Made by a program: the position numbers and the translations under genes. Of a stretch of 64,000 nt of DNA, positions 40,591-49,815 are shown piece after piece. The stretch is from Sutcliffiella horikoshii DSM 8719. GTDB lineage: Bacteria; Bacillota; Bacilli; Bacillales; Bacillaceae_I. The DNA is taken from positions 62,001 through 126,000 of the forward strand of contig LQXN01000063.1 in assembly GCA_001648575.1 (NCBI GenBank), written 5' to 3'. The notes below the pieces were generated by a model. It did no database searches. It was not told the origin of the DNA and saw only the letters and a program-made list of their open reading frames with translations. Each line of letters begins with the position of its first letter. Position 1 is the stretch's first letter.

Positions 40591-43500
40591 TTACATGTTG
40601 CGTCTGAATTGGCCGCCGACTTCGTAGAGGGCTGTGGTGATTTGGCCGAGGCTTGCGATGCGGACGGTTTCCATCAGTTCTTCGAAGATGTTGCCGCCGC
40701 TGATCGCCACTTGCTTCAGCCTATCCAGCGCCTCTTCCACTTCGCCTGCATTGCGCTCTTGGAACGCCGCAAGGTTTTGGATCTGCGTTTGCTTCTCCTC
40801 TTCTGTGGAGCGGGCAAGCTCGATGTCATTCAGGTCGTCCTCAGAAGGAGGGTTAGGATTTTTGTAGGTGTTCACCCCGATGATCGGAAGCTCCCCTGTA
40901 TGTTTTTTCATCTCATAATACATGGACTCATCCTGGATCTTCCCGCGCTGATACTGTGTTTCCATCGCACCAAGCACACCTCCGCGGTCGTTCAGGCGTT
41001 CAAACTCCTGCAGCACCATTTCTTCCACAAGGTCTGTCAGCTCCTCCACTACAAAAGCCCCTTGCAATGGATTTTCATTTTTCGCCAAGCCGTGCTCTTT
41101 TGTGATGATCATCTGAATCGCCATCGCACGGCGCACAGATTCTTCTGTAGGCGTCGTAATTGCCTCATCATATGCATTTGTATGCAACGAGTTACAGTTG
41201 TCCTGAAGCGCCATCAAGGCCTGCAGCGTCGTACGGATATCGTTGAAGTCGATTTCCTGGGCGTGCAAGGAACGTCCGGACGTCTGGATGTGATACTTCA
41301 GCTTTTGGCTACGTTCATTCGCATTATATTTATTTTTCATAACCGTCGCCCAGATACGGCGTGCCACGCGACCGATCACCGTGTACTCTGCATCCAGTCC
41401 GTTACTGAAGAAGAACGAAAGGTTTGGAGCAAAATCATCGATCTTCATGCCGCGGCTCAAATAATACTCGACATAGGTGAATCCATTAGCCAATGTGAAC
41501 GCCAATTGCGTGATCGGATTCGCGCCTGCCTCGGCAATATGGTACCCAGAAATCGAAACCGAATAGTAATTGCGCACTTTTTTATCGATGAAGTACTGCT
41601 GAATGTCCCCCATCACCCGAAGAGCAAACTCAGTCGAGAAAATGCACGTATTCTGGCCTTGATCTTCTTTTAAAATATCCGCCTGCACAGTTCCGCGCAC
41701 CGTCTGCATCGTCACAGCACGAACCTCGGCAAACTCTTCTACCGATAACACCCGGCCAAGCTCCTCTTCGCGCTTTTGCACCTGCTGATCGATGGCCGTG
41801 TTCATGAACATCGCCAAAATAACTGGCGCCGGACCGTTAATCGTCATGGATACAGACGTGCTTGGAGCACACAAGTCAAAGCCTGCATACAACTTTTTCA
41901 TGTCATCTAGGGTACAGATGCTCACACCGCTGTTCCCCACTTTTCCATAGATGTCCGGACGCTCAGCTGGATCTTCCCCATACAATGTAACTGAATCAAA
42001 CGCCGTACTCAGTCGCTTTGCATCATCATCCTTACTCAAATAGTGGAAGCGGCGGTTTGTACGCTCAGGCGTCCCTTCCCCAGCGAATTGACGCTTCGGA
42101 TCTTCCCCTTCACGCTTGAAAGGGAACACACCGGCCGTATAAGGGAATTCCCCTGGCACGTTTTCGCGGTACACCCACTTCAAAATCTCCCCATAGTCCA
42201 CATATTTCGGGAGGACCACTTTCGGTATTTTCAAGCCGGACAAGGTTTTCGTCGTAAGCTTTGTGATGATTTCCTTGTCGCGGATCTTTGTGACAAACTG
42301 GTCTCCGGAGTATTTCTCCTTCTTCTCTTCCCAGCCTGCCAAAATTTTGCGGGAATCACTTGTCAGTTTTTCCTCGTATTCACGGCGCAGCTCGGCAAGT
42401 GCCGCTACTAGTTCCTCGTTTGAAGCAGCACCACTTGAAGCTCCAGCAGCCTCCATCGCCCCATCCAATTGGAACAATTTCCGCGCCAACTCGACCTGTT
42501 CTGCAGCCATTTTATGATAATTACGGACCGTCTCACTGATCTCACGCAAGTAGTAGCGGCGATCATTCGGGATAATCACATTCTGCTTTTCCACATCCTT
42601 GGACGTTGGCAGGCTAGACGCATACGATGAACCTGTTCTCTCATTCATCAACTCAAGCAACGCAGTAAAAAGCGTGTTTGTCCCGAGGTCATTGAACTGA
42701 CTTGCAATCGTGCCGTACACCGGCATTTCATCCAATTCCTTATCCCATAAAAGACGGCTTCGCTGGTATTGCTTTTGCACCTGGCGCTTCGCATCCTCTG
42801 AGCCTTTACGCTCGTATTTGTTAATAACAATCAAATCCGCGTAATCAATCATATCGATTTTTTCGAGCTGGGAAGGCGCCCCGAATTCGCTTGTCATCAC
42901 ATACATCGAGATATCACAGATCTCCGTGATCCCGGCATCCCCCTGCCCGATCCCGCTCGTCTCGACGATGATCAAGTCAAAACCGGCCGCCTTAGTAACC
43001 GCAATCGCATCCTGGATCGCCAAGGAAAGCTCGGAACGGGAGCCACGGGTCGCCAAGGAACGCATATACACGCGCGGGTTGAAAATCGCATTCATGCGGA
43101 TTCTGTCCCCAAGCAATGCGCCGCCCGTTTTCTGTTTCGTCGGATCGATGGACAGAATCGCCACCTTCTTGTCCGGCACTTCGTTTATAAACCTGCGGAT
43201 CAGCTCATCCGTCAGTGAACTTTTCCCCGCTCCACCTGTCCCCGTAATCCCAAGGACCGGCACGGTTTTCTGCTTTTCTTTTACCTTAGCCAAGGCAGTT
43301 TGAGCGGTCGCCGCCACTTCTTCGTCCGAAGTCACCTGCAGCTCGGATAATGTAATCAATTTGGCAATCGCCTGATGATTATCGGCAGCAAGACGCTCTA
43401 CTTCATCGCCAAGGGATTTGACCGTCACAAAGTCACATTCCTTCAGCATCGAGTTGATCATGCCTTGCAGCCCGTGTTCGCGACCGTCTTCCGGCGAAAA

Positions 43501-43854
43501 GATCCGGGCGATCCCGTATGCATGCAGTTCTTTTATCTCACTAGGAATGATGACCCCGCCGCCACCGCCGTAAATGCGGATGTGTGAGGCACCTTTTTCC
43601 TTCAGCAAATCATACATATATTTAAAATATTCGACATGTCCACCTTGGTAGGAGGAAATCGCGATCCCCTGCACATCCTCCTGGATCGCCGCGTTCACGA
43701 TCTCTTCCACGGAGCGGTTATGGCCTAGGTGGATGACCTCGGCACCGCTCGCCTGGATGATGCGGCGCATGATGTTGATCGAGGCGTCATGCCCGTCAAA
43801 AAGACTTGAAGCTGTCACAAAACGAATATGGTTAGTTGGACGATATACTTCCAT
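40591..43854 (-). CDS. icmF: Fused isobutyryl-CoA mutase (IcmF)
   Basis: Adenosylcobalamin enzyme that interconverts isobutyryl-CoA and n-butyryl-CoA, with its G-protein chaperone built in. 1087 residues: B12-binding domain about 10-140 ([13 protein letters not shown] with the cobalt-ligating His22), a MeaI-type GTPase from about 195 with P-loop GTGGAGKSS (205-213), then the large mutase barrel from about 520 ([36 protein letters not shown]). It overlaps the end of the TetR gene by 23 bp; GGGGGAGAG is inside that gene. Likely links valine catabolism to beta-oxidation. Confidence 0.95.
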   Translation of the reverse strand: MEVYRPTNHIRFVTASSLFDGHDASINIMRRIIQASGAEVIHLGHNRSVEEIVNAAIQEDVQGIAISSYQGGHVEYFKYMYDLLKEKGASHIRIYGGGGGVIIPSEIKELHAYGIARIFSPEDGREHGLQGMINSMLKECDFVTVKSLGDEVERLAADNHQAIAKLITLSELQVTSDEEVAATAQTALAKVKEKQKTVPVLGITGTGGAGKSSLTDELIRRFINEVPDKKVAILSIDPTKQKTGGALLGDRIRMNAIFNPRVYMRSLATRGSRSELSLAIQDAIAVTKAAGFDLIIVETSGIGQGDAGITEICDISMYVMTSEFGAPSQLEKIDMIDYADLIVINKYERKGSEDAKRQVQKQYQRSRLLWDKELDEMPVYGTIASQFNDLGTNTLFTALLELMNERTGSSYASSLPTSKDVEKQNVIIPNDRRYYLREISETVRNYHKMAAEQVELARKLFQLDGAMEAAGASSGAASNEELVAALAELRREYEEKLTSDSRKILAGWEEKKEKYSGDQFVTKIRDKEIITKLTTKTLSGLKIPKVVLPKYVDYGEILKWVYRENVPGEFPYTAGVFPFKREGEDPKRQFAGEGTPERTNRRFHYLSKDDDAKRLSTAFDSVTLYGEDPAERPDIYGKVGNSGVSICTLDDMKKLYAGFDLCAPSTSVSMTINGPAPVILAMFMNTAIDQQVQKREEELGRVLSVEEFAEVRAVTMQTVRGTVQADILKEDQGQNTCIFSTEFALRVMGDIQQYFIDKKVRNYYSVSISGYHIAEAGANPITQLAFTLANGFTYVEYYLSRGMKIDDFAPNLSFFFSNGLDAEYTVIGRVARRIWATVMKNKYNANERSQKLKYHIQTSGRSLHAQEIDFNDIRTTLQALMALQDNCNSLHTNAYDEAITTPTEESVRRAMAIQMIITKEHGLAKNENPLQGAFVVEELTDLVEEMVLQEFERLNDRGGVLGAMETQYQRGKIQDESMYYEMKKHTGELPIIGVNTYKNPNPPSEDDLNDIELARSTEEEKQTQIQNLAAFQERNAGEVEEALDRLKQVAISGGNIFEELMETVRIASLGQITTALYEVGGQFRRNM

Positions 43855-44491
43855 GTTTCACACTCTCCCCCTTTGTTAGTCCGTGCACTAAAAGTTCAAT
43901 CTGGCCCTCGATATAGGCATCCAGCTCAAAGTGCCTGTGCAGCACCCAGCGCCGGAAGCCCCACATCTGACCTTGAACAAAAATATTGTGGGCAATCAAT
44001 TGGATCTGCTGTTCTCTCATTTCGATGTCCTCTGCTGTCATGCAGTTCCTTATGACCTGCTCAAACATGGCCACCATCGCAAGCTCCTTGTTCAGCACAT
44101 AAGGAAGCGCATCTTTTGATAAAGACTTTGCCTCCTGATACATGACAAGGACCTCATCCTGCATTTCATCCATGACCCGAAAATAGTACCGGATCGCGGA
44201 TTTCAAGCTCTCCAGATTCCCCCGCTTCATGTCGAGTTCCTGCTGGAGGCGCTCGCCCACCTGATCATAAATCCGGTCACAGACAAGGTAGAGGACATCT
44301 TCCTTCGTTCTGATATATTCATAGAGCGTGCCGATGCTGAAACCGGCCTCTTTGGCAATTTCCCTTGTTGTCGTGCGGTGGAAACCCTTCACTTTGAAAA
44401 GGCTCACCGCCCCTTTGATCATCTGGTCGCGGCGCTTCTCGATCAGCCGCTCGTCTTTTACGGATGCATGTATTTGGCGTTTTTTCATCAT
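43832..44491 (-). CDS. TetR-family regulator of acyl-CoA metabolism
   Basis: 219 residues; N-terminal helix-turn-helix [24 protein letters not shown] at about 45-68, then a helical ligand domain. It lies between an acyl-CoA dehydrogenase gene (16 bp upstream) and icmF (overlapping), so it is in the operon it probably controls. FadR-like regulators of this kind release DNA on binding long-chain acyl-CoA. Candidate operators are at 49728-49751 and 52055-52072. Assignment of those sites to this protein is inference. Confidence 0.85.
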   Translation of the reverse strand: MMKKRQIHASVKDERLIEKRRDQMIKGAVSLFKVKGFHRTTTREIAKEAGFSIGTLYEYIRTKEDVLYLVCDRIYDQVGERLQQELDMKRGNLESLKSAIRYYFRVMDEMQDEVLVMYQEAKSLSKDALPYVLNKELAMVAMFEQVIRNCMTAEDIEMREQQIQLIAHNIFVQGQMWGFRRWVLHRHFELDAYIEGQIELLVHGLTKGESVKHGSISSN

Positions 44492-44507
44492 CCTGTCTGC
44501 CCCCTAC

Positions 44508-45647
44508 TTACTTAGTAAGCATTCTGGAGATTACGAGACGTTGAATTTCTTGGGTTCCTTCATAGATTTGCGTGATTTTCGCATCCCTCATGTAACGTTC
44601 AACCGGATAGTCCTTCGTGTAGCCGTAGCCACCGAACACTTGAACTGCTTCCGTTGTCACCTTCATCGCCGTGTCGCCAGCGAAAAGTTTGGACATTGCA
44701 GACTCCAAGCCATAGCTCAAGCCCTCTGACTCTCTCCATGCAGCCTGATACGTTAATAGTCTGGAAGCTTCCACCGTTGTCGCCATGTCTGCCAGTTTAA
44801 AAGAAACACCCTGCTGCGCCGCGATCGGCTTCCCGAACTGTACGCGTTCTTTCGCATAAGCAACAGCCGCATCAAGTGCACCTTGCGCAATCCCGACAGC
44901 CTGTGCGGCAATCCCGTTACGTCCGCCGTCAAGCGTCGTCATCGCCACTTTGAAGCCTTCACCCTCTGCGCCAAGCATGTTTTCCACCGGCACGCGGCAA
45001 TCTTCAAAAATGATTTCTGTTGTTGGTGAAGAACGGATACCTAATTTCTTCTCTTTTTTCCCGACGCTGAAGCCCGGGAAGTCTGCTTCGACGATGAACG
45101 CGCTTGTTCCTTTATGCTTGCTGGTTGCATCAGTCACCGCGAATACCACATAGATGTCAGCGATACCGCCATTTGTGATGAAAATTTTCGAACCGTTCAG
45201 GACGTAATGGTCGCCGTCCAATTTCGCCGTCGTACGCATGCCGCCCGCATCAGACCCGGAACCTGGTTCTGTCAGGCCATATCCGCCGATGCTCGTTCCT
45301 TGTGCAAGGGGCACCAAGTATTTCTGCTTCTGCTCTTCTGTTCCGTATTTGTAGATCGGCCAGCTGGCTAAGGACGTGTGGGCGGAAAGTGTTACCCCAG
45401 TGGACGCACATACACGTGAAAGTTCCTCGACTGCGATGCAATACGCCAGGTAGTCACTGCCGATCCCGCCGTACTCTTCCGGAAACGGGATGCCCGTAAG
45501 TCCCAGGTCCGCCATCTTTTTAAAAATATTCATATCAAAGCGCTCTTCCTCGTCGCGCTCGGCTGCTGTGGGCTCCACTTCTTTCTTGGCGAAATCGCGC
45601 ACCATTTTGCGGATCATTTCATGTTCTTCAGATAGTTGGAAATTCAT
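44508..45647 (-). CDS. acdA: Acyl-CoA dehydrogenase, first copy (AcdA-like)
   Basis: FAD enzyme that oxidises acyl-CoA to trans-2-enoyl-CoA. 379 residues from [28 protein letters not shown] sets this ATG over one three codons upstream. FAD and substrate signatures [19 protein letters not shown] and [21 protein letters not shown], and the catalytic Glu in [11 protein letters not shown]. First gene of acdA-tetR-icmF. The 21-bp repeat array begins 90 bp upstream of the start codon. Which of the two copies equals B. subtilis AcdA is not certain. Confidence 0.93.
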   Translation of the reverse strand: MNFQLSEEHEMIRKMVRDFAKKEVEPTAAERDEEERFDMNIFKKMADLGLTGIPFPEEYGGIGSDYLAYCIAVEELSRVCASTGVTLSAHTSLASWPIYKYGTEEQKQKYLVPLAQGTSIGGYGLTEPGSGSDAGGMRTTAKLDGDHYVLNGSKIFITNGGIADIYVVFAVTDATSKHKGTSAFIVEADFPGFSVGKKEKKLGIRSSPTTEIIFEDCRVPVENMLGAEGEGFKVAMTTLDGGRNGIAAQAVGIAQGALDAAVAYAKERVQFGKPIAAQQGVSFKLADMATTVEASRLLTYQAAWRESEGLSYGLESAMSKLFAGDTAMKVTTEAVQVFGGYGYTKDYPVERYMRDAKITQIYEGTQEIQRLVISRMLTK

Positions 45648-45736
45648 ATTTTTCATCCCCCGATGATTTAGTTTTTGGTGTTTCTCATGTCGCTTTTGTT
45701 ATGGTGTTTAAGCAAGAGATTAGTCAGTTTTCCGTT

Positions 45737-45946
45737 GTGAAGGGATTTTTGTCAGTTATGACGGAATCATTCATCTTCGTGACGGGATTTTAATGACTTA
45801 TGACTGGATTATGGAACGTTATGAAGGGATTCTCCATGTGCTCTCTCTTTATTTAGTCTCTTGGTGGTGAAACCATCGTATATGTGACGGGATTATAACT
45901 GGAAGTGACGGGATTCCCTGTTCTTGTGACGGGATAATTACTTAAG
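45737..45946. repeat. 21-bp repeat array 1 (5 + gap + 3 units)
   Basis: Units with core RTGAMGGGATT start at 45737, 45758, 45779, 45800 and 45821, all 21 apart; then after 63 bp (three periods) at 45884, 45905 and 45926. About ten bases of each unit are variable. It lies in the 373-bp gap upstream of the acyl-CoA dehydrogenase gene. No other gene or hairpin is apparent there. Confidence 0.9.
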
Positions 45947-46020
45947 TGAATTTTTTATATAAAATTCCATTAAAAAACCTGTCACATCTCCCCAAAATCC
46001 CACCGCCTACCATCCCCCAA

Positions 46021-47157
46021 TCAATTCATCAAATGCTTCCCGATCACCATTCTCTGAATCTCACTTGTTCCCTCGTAAATCTCACATACCTTCGCGTCGC
46101 GGAAGTAGCGCTCGACCGGATAGTCTTTCGTATAGCCGTAGCCTCCGAATACCTGGACCGCCTCTATTGCCACATTCATCGCCGTTTGAGATGCGAAAAG
46201 TTTTGCCATGGAGGCTTCTTTTCCGCATGGCTTGCCCAACGCACGCAGGTTGGCCGCGCGGTAGGTTAACAACCTTGCACTTTCCACTGCCGTAGCCATG
46301 TCTGCCAGTTTAAAAGAAACACCCTGCTGTGCGGCGATCGGCTTGCCGAACTGGACACGCTCTTTTGCATAAGCGGTAGCCGCCTGCACTGCCGCCTCTG
46401 CAATACCAAGGGATTGTGCCGCGATGCCGATCCGGCCGACATCAAGGTTCGCCATTGCGATTTTGAACCCTTCCCCTTCCGCTCCTAGCAGGTTTTCCAC
46501 AGGGACCTTCGCATCTTCAAACGTCAATTGGACCGTTTTAGATCCGTGCAGGCCCATTTTGTGCTCGTCTTTTCCGATGATGAATCCTGGTGTATCCTTA
46601 TCCACGATGAAGGCCGAAACTCCCTTAGATCCAAGCTCCGAATTAGTGGATGCGAAAACGATATATGTGTCCGCTTCCCCGCCGTTTGTGATGAAAACTT
46701 TCGCACCGTTCAGCACATAATGGTCACCCTGTTTCACTGCGCGTGTCTTCAGGCTTCCCGCATCAGATCCCGCACTCGGCTCCGTCAGGCAGAATGCGCC
46801 AAGAAACTCACCAGTTGCAAGCTTTGTGACGTACTTCTGCTTCTGTTCCTCTGTGCCAAAATAAAGAATCGGATTCGTCCCGACGGATGTATGGACAGAA
46901 AGGATGACTCCGATTGTCGCACTTACGCGGGATAGCTCATTGATCGCGATGATGTAGGAAGGAAAGTCCATCCCAGCGCCACCGTATTCTTCAGGGATTG
47001 TCATCCCCATTAAGCCAAGGTCCGCCATCTTCCTCAAAATCTCACGAGGGAACTCGCCCTCTTCCATTTTTTCCACGAAAGGTGCGATTTCTGTTTCTGC
47101 AAAATCGCGCACCATTTTCCGGACCATTTCCTGCTCTTCTGTAAAACGTAAGTTCAT
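46021..47157 (-). CDS. Acyl-CoA dehydrogenase, second copy
   Basis: 378 residues from [20 protein letters not shown], with GAGAGGGG upstream; the open frame extends to 47310, but that part lies over a family A repeat and is not coding. [40 protein letters not shown] and the catalytic Glu in [11 protein letters not shown] are present. Close paralogue of the first copy; substrate lengths probably differ (short-chain or branched). In line with the thiolase and hydroxyacyl-CoA dehydrogenase genes, though a 278-bp gap intervenes. Confidence 0.92.
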   Translation of the reverse strand: MNLRFTEEQEMVRKMVRDFAETEIAPFVEKMEEGEFPREILRKMADLGLMGMTIPEEYGGAGMDFPSYIIAINELSRVSATIGVILSVHTSVGTNPILYFGTEEQKQKYVTKLATGEFLGAFCLTEPSAGSDAGSLKTRAVKQGDHYVLNGAKVFITNGGEADTYIVFASTNSELGSKGVSAFIVDKDTPGFIIGKDEHKMGLHGSKTVQLTFEDAKVPVENLLGAEGEGFKIAMANLDVGRIGIAAQSLGIAEAAVQAATAYAKERVQFGKPIAAQQGVSFKLADMATAVESARLLTYRAANLRALGKPCGKEASMAKLFASQTAMNVAIEAVQVFGGYGYTKDYPVERYFRDAKVCEIYEGTSEIQRMVIGKHLMN

Positions 47158-47248
47158 GCTAATTGACCCCTCTCCTGCTGTCTTGAAAAAATACCCCTCT
47201 AACTTTGAGGCCACTAAGAAATTTGATAATTTTGGTATACAGAATGCC

Positions 47249-47375
47249 GCTGTTGATTTCCGCAAATAGCTTTGCTTTTCGCGGGGCGACCTTGAGCCTC
47301 CTCGTTTCACTGCGGGGCCTCAACATTGTCGCTACTCCCCCGCTGGAGTCTTCGCATTTGCTCCAATCCACAGCT
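47249..47375 (+). repeat. Dispersed repeat family A, copy 3
   Basis: GCTGTTGATTTCCGC at the left and CTCCAATCCACAGC at the right, imperfect inverted ends. Contains GCTTTTCGCGGGGCG, CCTTGAGCCTCCTC, GGGGCCTCAAC and CTGGAGTCTTCGC. It separates mmgB from the second acyl-CoA dehydrogenase gene. Confidence 0.85.
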
Positions 47376-47435
47376 AAAAATTATCAATTGCTAAAGTTTT
47401 ACCGTTTTCAGTGCCCCCTTGCCATCAAGCCACCC

Positions 47436-48290
47436 TTACGTCTCGTATGTGTAAAATCCGCGACCCGTTTTGCGGCCCAGCCAACCTGCTTTTACATATT
47501 TTCGAAGAAGCGGACACGGACGGTATTTGTCATCGCCGAAGCCTTCATGCAATGTTTCCATGATGTAGAGGCATGTATCAAGCCCGATAAAATCGGCAAG
47601 TGTCAGCGGCCCCATCGGGTGGTTCATACCAAGCTTCATGACCTCATCGATCGCTTCAGGCGTTGCCACACCTTCGTAAACGGTGAAAATCGCTTCGTTG
47701 ATCATCGGCATCAACACGCGGTTGGATACGAATCCCGGGAAGTCATTCACTTCCACCGGAACCTTGGAAAGCTTTTTCGTCATATCTTCAATCGCACCGT
47801 ACACTTCATCTGCCGTTTGCAATCCGCGAATGATTTCAACAAGCTTCATGACAGGGACAGGATTCATGAAGTGCATCCCGATTACCTTTTCAGGCCTCCC
47901 TGTTGCTGCAGCAATCTCTGTGATAGGCAGTGAAGATGTATTTGTTGCTAGTATGGTGTGTGCCGGAGCGTGCTGATCAAGCTCGGCGAAAATCTTCTTT
48001 TTGATGTCCATGTTTTCGACTGCCGCTTCAATGACGATGTCGACATGTTTCGCATCTTCTAATGTGGTCGTTGTTTGCAGGCGACCCAGAACAGCAGCTT
48101 TTTCGTCCTCTGTCATGCGGCCTTTGTCAACGGATCTGCCTAAATTTTTTGTAATGCCAGAAAGCCCGCGGTCTAGAAATTCCTGTTTCAAATCGTTCAT
48201 ATATACGTCATAGCCGGCCATCGCACAAACCTGCGCGATACCTGAGCCCATCTGTCCTGCGCCAATCACCATTACTTTTTGAATTGTCAT
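47436..48290 (-). CDS. mmgB: 3-hydroxybutyryl-CoA dehydrogenase
   Basis: NAD-dependent oxidation of 3-hydroxyacyl-CoA to 3-ketoacyl-CoA. 284 residues; Rossmann motif [19 protein letters not shown] at the N-terminus, catalytic His in [17 protein letters not shown], and the helical dimer domain with [31 protein letters not shown] precedes the ATG. 27 bp after thiolase; the two form an operon like mmgAB of B. subtilis. Confidence 0.95.
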   Translation of the reverse strand: MTIQKVMVIGAGQMGSGIAQVCAMAGYDVYMNDLKQEFLDRGLSGITKNLGRSVDKGRMTEDEKAAVLGRLQTTTTLEDAKHVDIVIEAAVENMDIKKKIFAELDQHAPAHTILATNTSSLPITEIAAATGRPEKVIGMHFMNPVPVMKLVEIIRGLQTADEVYGAIEDMTKKLSKVPVEVNDFPGFVSNRVLMPMINEAIFTVYEGVATPEAIDEVMKLGMNHPMGPLTLADFIGLDTCLYIMETLHEGFGDDKYRPCPLLRKYVKAGWLGRKTGRGFYTYET

Positions 48291-48317
48291 GTTCTGCTTC
48301 CTCCTAAAAGTTCTTGC

Positions 48318-49496
48318 TTATACTTGGATCAAAATTGCATCGCCCTGTCCGCCTCCTGAGCAGATGGACGCAATCCCAAGACCGCCGCCGCGACGCTTCA
48401 GCTCATGAATCAGGGATACGATGATACGCGCCCCACTTGCCCCGATCGGATGACCAAGTGCCACTGCACCGCCGTTTACATTCACTTTCTCCAAATCAAG
48501 CCCTGCCAGATTTGAAGATGCCAAGGCTACCGCCGCAAATGCTTCATTTATTTCAAAAAGATCAATATCTTCAAGCTTCGTTCCTGTTTTCTTTAAAAGT
48601 TCCGTGATGACAAGGCCCGGTGTTTTCGGGAAATCCTTCGCTTCCACTGCTATCGACGTGTGGCCGATAATGGTTGCCAGCACTTCTTTCCCTTCTTTTT
48701 CCGCACGGTCTTCACTCATTAAAACTAGCGCACTAGCTCCATCATTCACGCCTGGTGCATTCCCCGCTGTGATGGTCCCGTCATGGTCGAAAGCCGGTCT
48801 TAGGGATGAAAGCTTCTCGATGGATGTGTCTTTACGTGGAGATTCATCCTTGCTCACGACAATCGGATCGCCCTTACGCTGAGGGACGGAAACCGGGACG
48901 ATTTCTGCATCAAATGTGCCGTTTTCTGTTGCTTCGATTGCACGCTGATGACTTCTGTATGCCCATGCATCTTGATCTTCACGGCTGATTTCCATTTCTT
49001 TGGCAACGCTGTTTCCATATGTGCCCATGTGAACACCTGTGAATGTACAAGTAAGGCCGTCATGTACCATCAAGTCCTGCACGGTGCTGTCGCCCATGCG
49101 AAGGCCCCATCTTGCTTTTGGAAGCATGTACGGTGCGTTGCTCATGGATTCCATGCCGCCAGCTACGATGACTTCTTCTTCACCAGAGCGAATGAGGATG
49201 TCGCCGAGTGTGACGCTGCGCATGCCGGATGCACACACCTTGTTGATGGTTTCAGTGCGCACTTCCCATGGCAGGCCGGCTTTTTGGGATGCTTGGCGGG
49301 AAGGAAGCTGGCCTTGGCCGCCTTGAAGGACGGTGCCCATGATGACTTCGCCTACTTGGTTTCCTGATAGGTTTGCACGTTGCAGTGCTTCTTTGATGGC
49401 TGTTGCCCCTAAGTCTGATGCGGTCAGGGTGCTAAGTCCTCCTGCGAAACGGCCGATTGGTGTGCGGACTGCGCTGACGATTACTGTTTTTCCCAT
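48318..49496 (-). CDS. mmgA: Acetyl-CoA acetyltransferase (thiolase)
   Basis: Cleaves 3-ketoacyl-CoA with CoA, or condenses two acetyl-CoA. 392 residues from MGKTVIVSAVRTPIG with AAGGAGGAAATCAACC upstream; a longer frame to 49610 runs into a family A repeat and is not used. Nucleophile Cys88 in NKVCASGMRS, His in GHPIGASGAR, and second Cys in SICSGGGQG. Heads the mmgA-mmgB unit. A cre-like site and a TetR-type operator lie upstream. Confidence 0.95.
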   Translation of the reverse strand: MGKTVIVSAVRTPIGRFAGGLSTLTASDLGATAIKEALQRANLSGNQVGEVIMGTVLQGGQGQLPSRQASQKAGLPWEVRTETINKVCASGMRSVTLGDILIRSGEEEVIVAGGMESMSNAPYMLPKARWGLRMGDSTVQDLMVHDGLTCTFTGVHMGTYGNSVAKEMEISREDQDAWAYRSHQRAIEATENGTFDAEIVPVSVPQRKGDPIVVSKDESPRKDTSIEKLSSLRPAFDHDGTITAGNAPGVNDGASALVLMSEDRAEKEGKEVLATIIGHTSIAVEAKDFPKTPGLVITELLKKTGTKLEDIDLFEINEAFAAVALASSNLAGLDLEKVNVNGGAVALGHPIGASGARIIVSLIHELKRRGGGLGIASICSGGGQGDAILIQV

Positions 49497-49549
49497 GGTT
49501 GATTTCCTCCTTTTTGTTTGAAAAGAATATTTAGGTTTTCCGGTTAACT

Positions 49550-49682
49550 CCCAGTTTGCTTTGCGTTTCAGGTGTTCGCTTTCCGCGGGAAGGTGCTTGA
49601 GCCTCCTCACAACGCTTCAGGGGTCTCAACCAACCTTTTCTCCCCCGCTGGAGTCTCACACCTTGCACTCCAAGCAACTGGG
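49550..49682 (+). repeat. Dispersed repeat family A, copy 4
   Basis: Bounded by CCCAGTTTGCT and AGCAACTGGG. Contains GGTGTTCGCTTTCCGCGGG, GGTGCTTGAGCCTCCTCACA, GGGGTCTCAACC and CTGGAGTCTCACACC. It lies directly upstream of the thiolase ribosome binding site, so it is in the leader if the promoter is near the operator at 49728. Confidence 0.9.
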
Positions 49683-49700
49683 GATATTGCGCATACAATT

Positions 49701-49714
49701 TGTTACCGCTTACA
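49701..49714. promoter_or_regulatory. CcpA cre-like site upstream of thiolase
   Basis: TGTTACCGCTTACA matches TGWAANCGNTNWCA at all but one position. Catabolite repression of the mmg genes is known in B. subtilis, which fits. Confidence 0.45.
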
Positions 49715-49727
49715 ATTCTTTGTTTTA

Positions 49728-49751
49728 AAAACTGAACGGGCGCTCAGTTTT
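49728..49751. promoter_or_regulatory. TetR-type operator upstream of thiolase
   Basis: AAAACTGAACGG then GCGCTCAGTTTT, a 24-bp palindrome with one mismatched pair. The core TGAACG-GG-CGCTCA has the same 6-2-6 layout as the site before fadF. Confidence 0.6.
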
Positions 49752-49815
49752 GGTGAAAAGCATATGGTGCACGCAGTTAACTGCGCACACCTGGTATGCT
49801 GGATCCATTATTCTA

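Noticed and set aside
40444-41673. 409-codon plus-strand reading frame
   Set aside because: Antisense to the 3' part of icmF, Cys/His-rich composition typical of a shadow frame, no ribosome binding site.
46021-47310. N-terminally extended acyl-CoA dehydrogenase (429 residues)
   Set aside because: The extra 51 codons lie over a family A repeat and are not in the family; the ATG at 47157 has the ribosome binding site.
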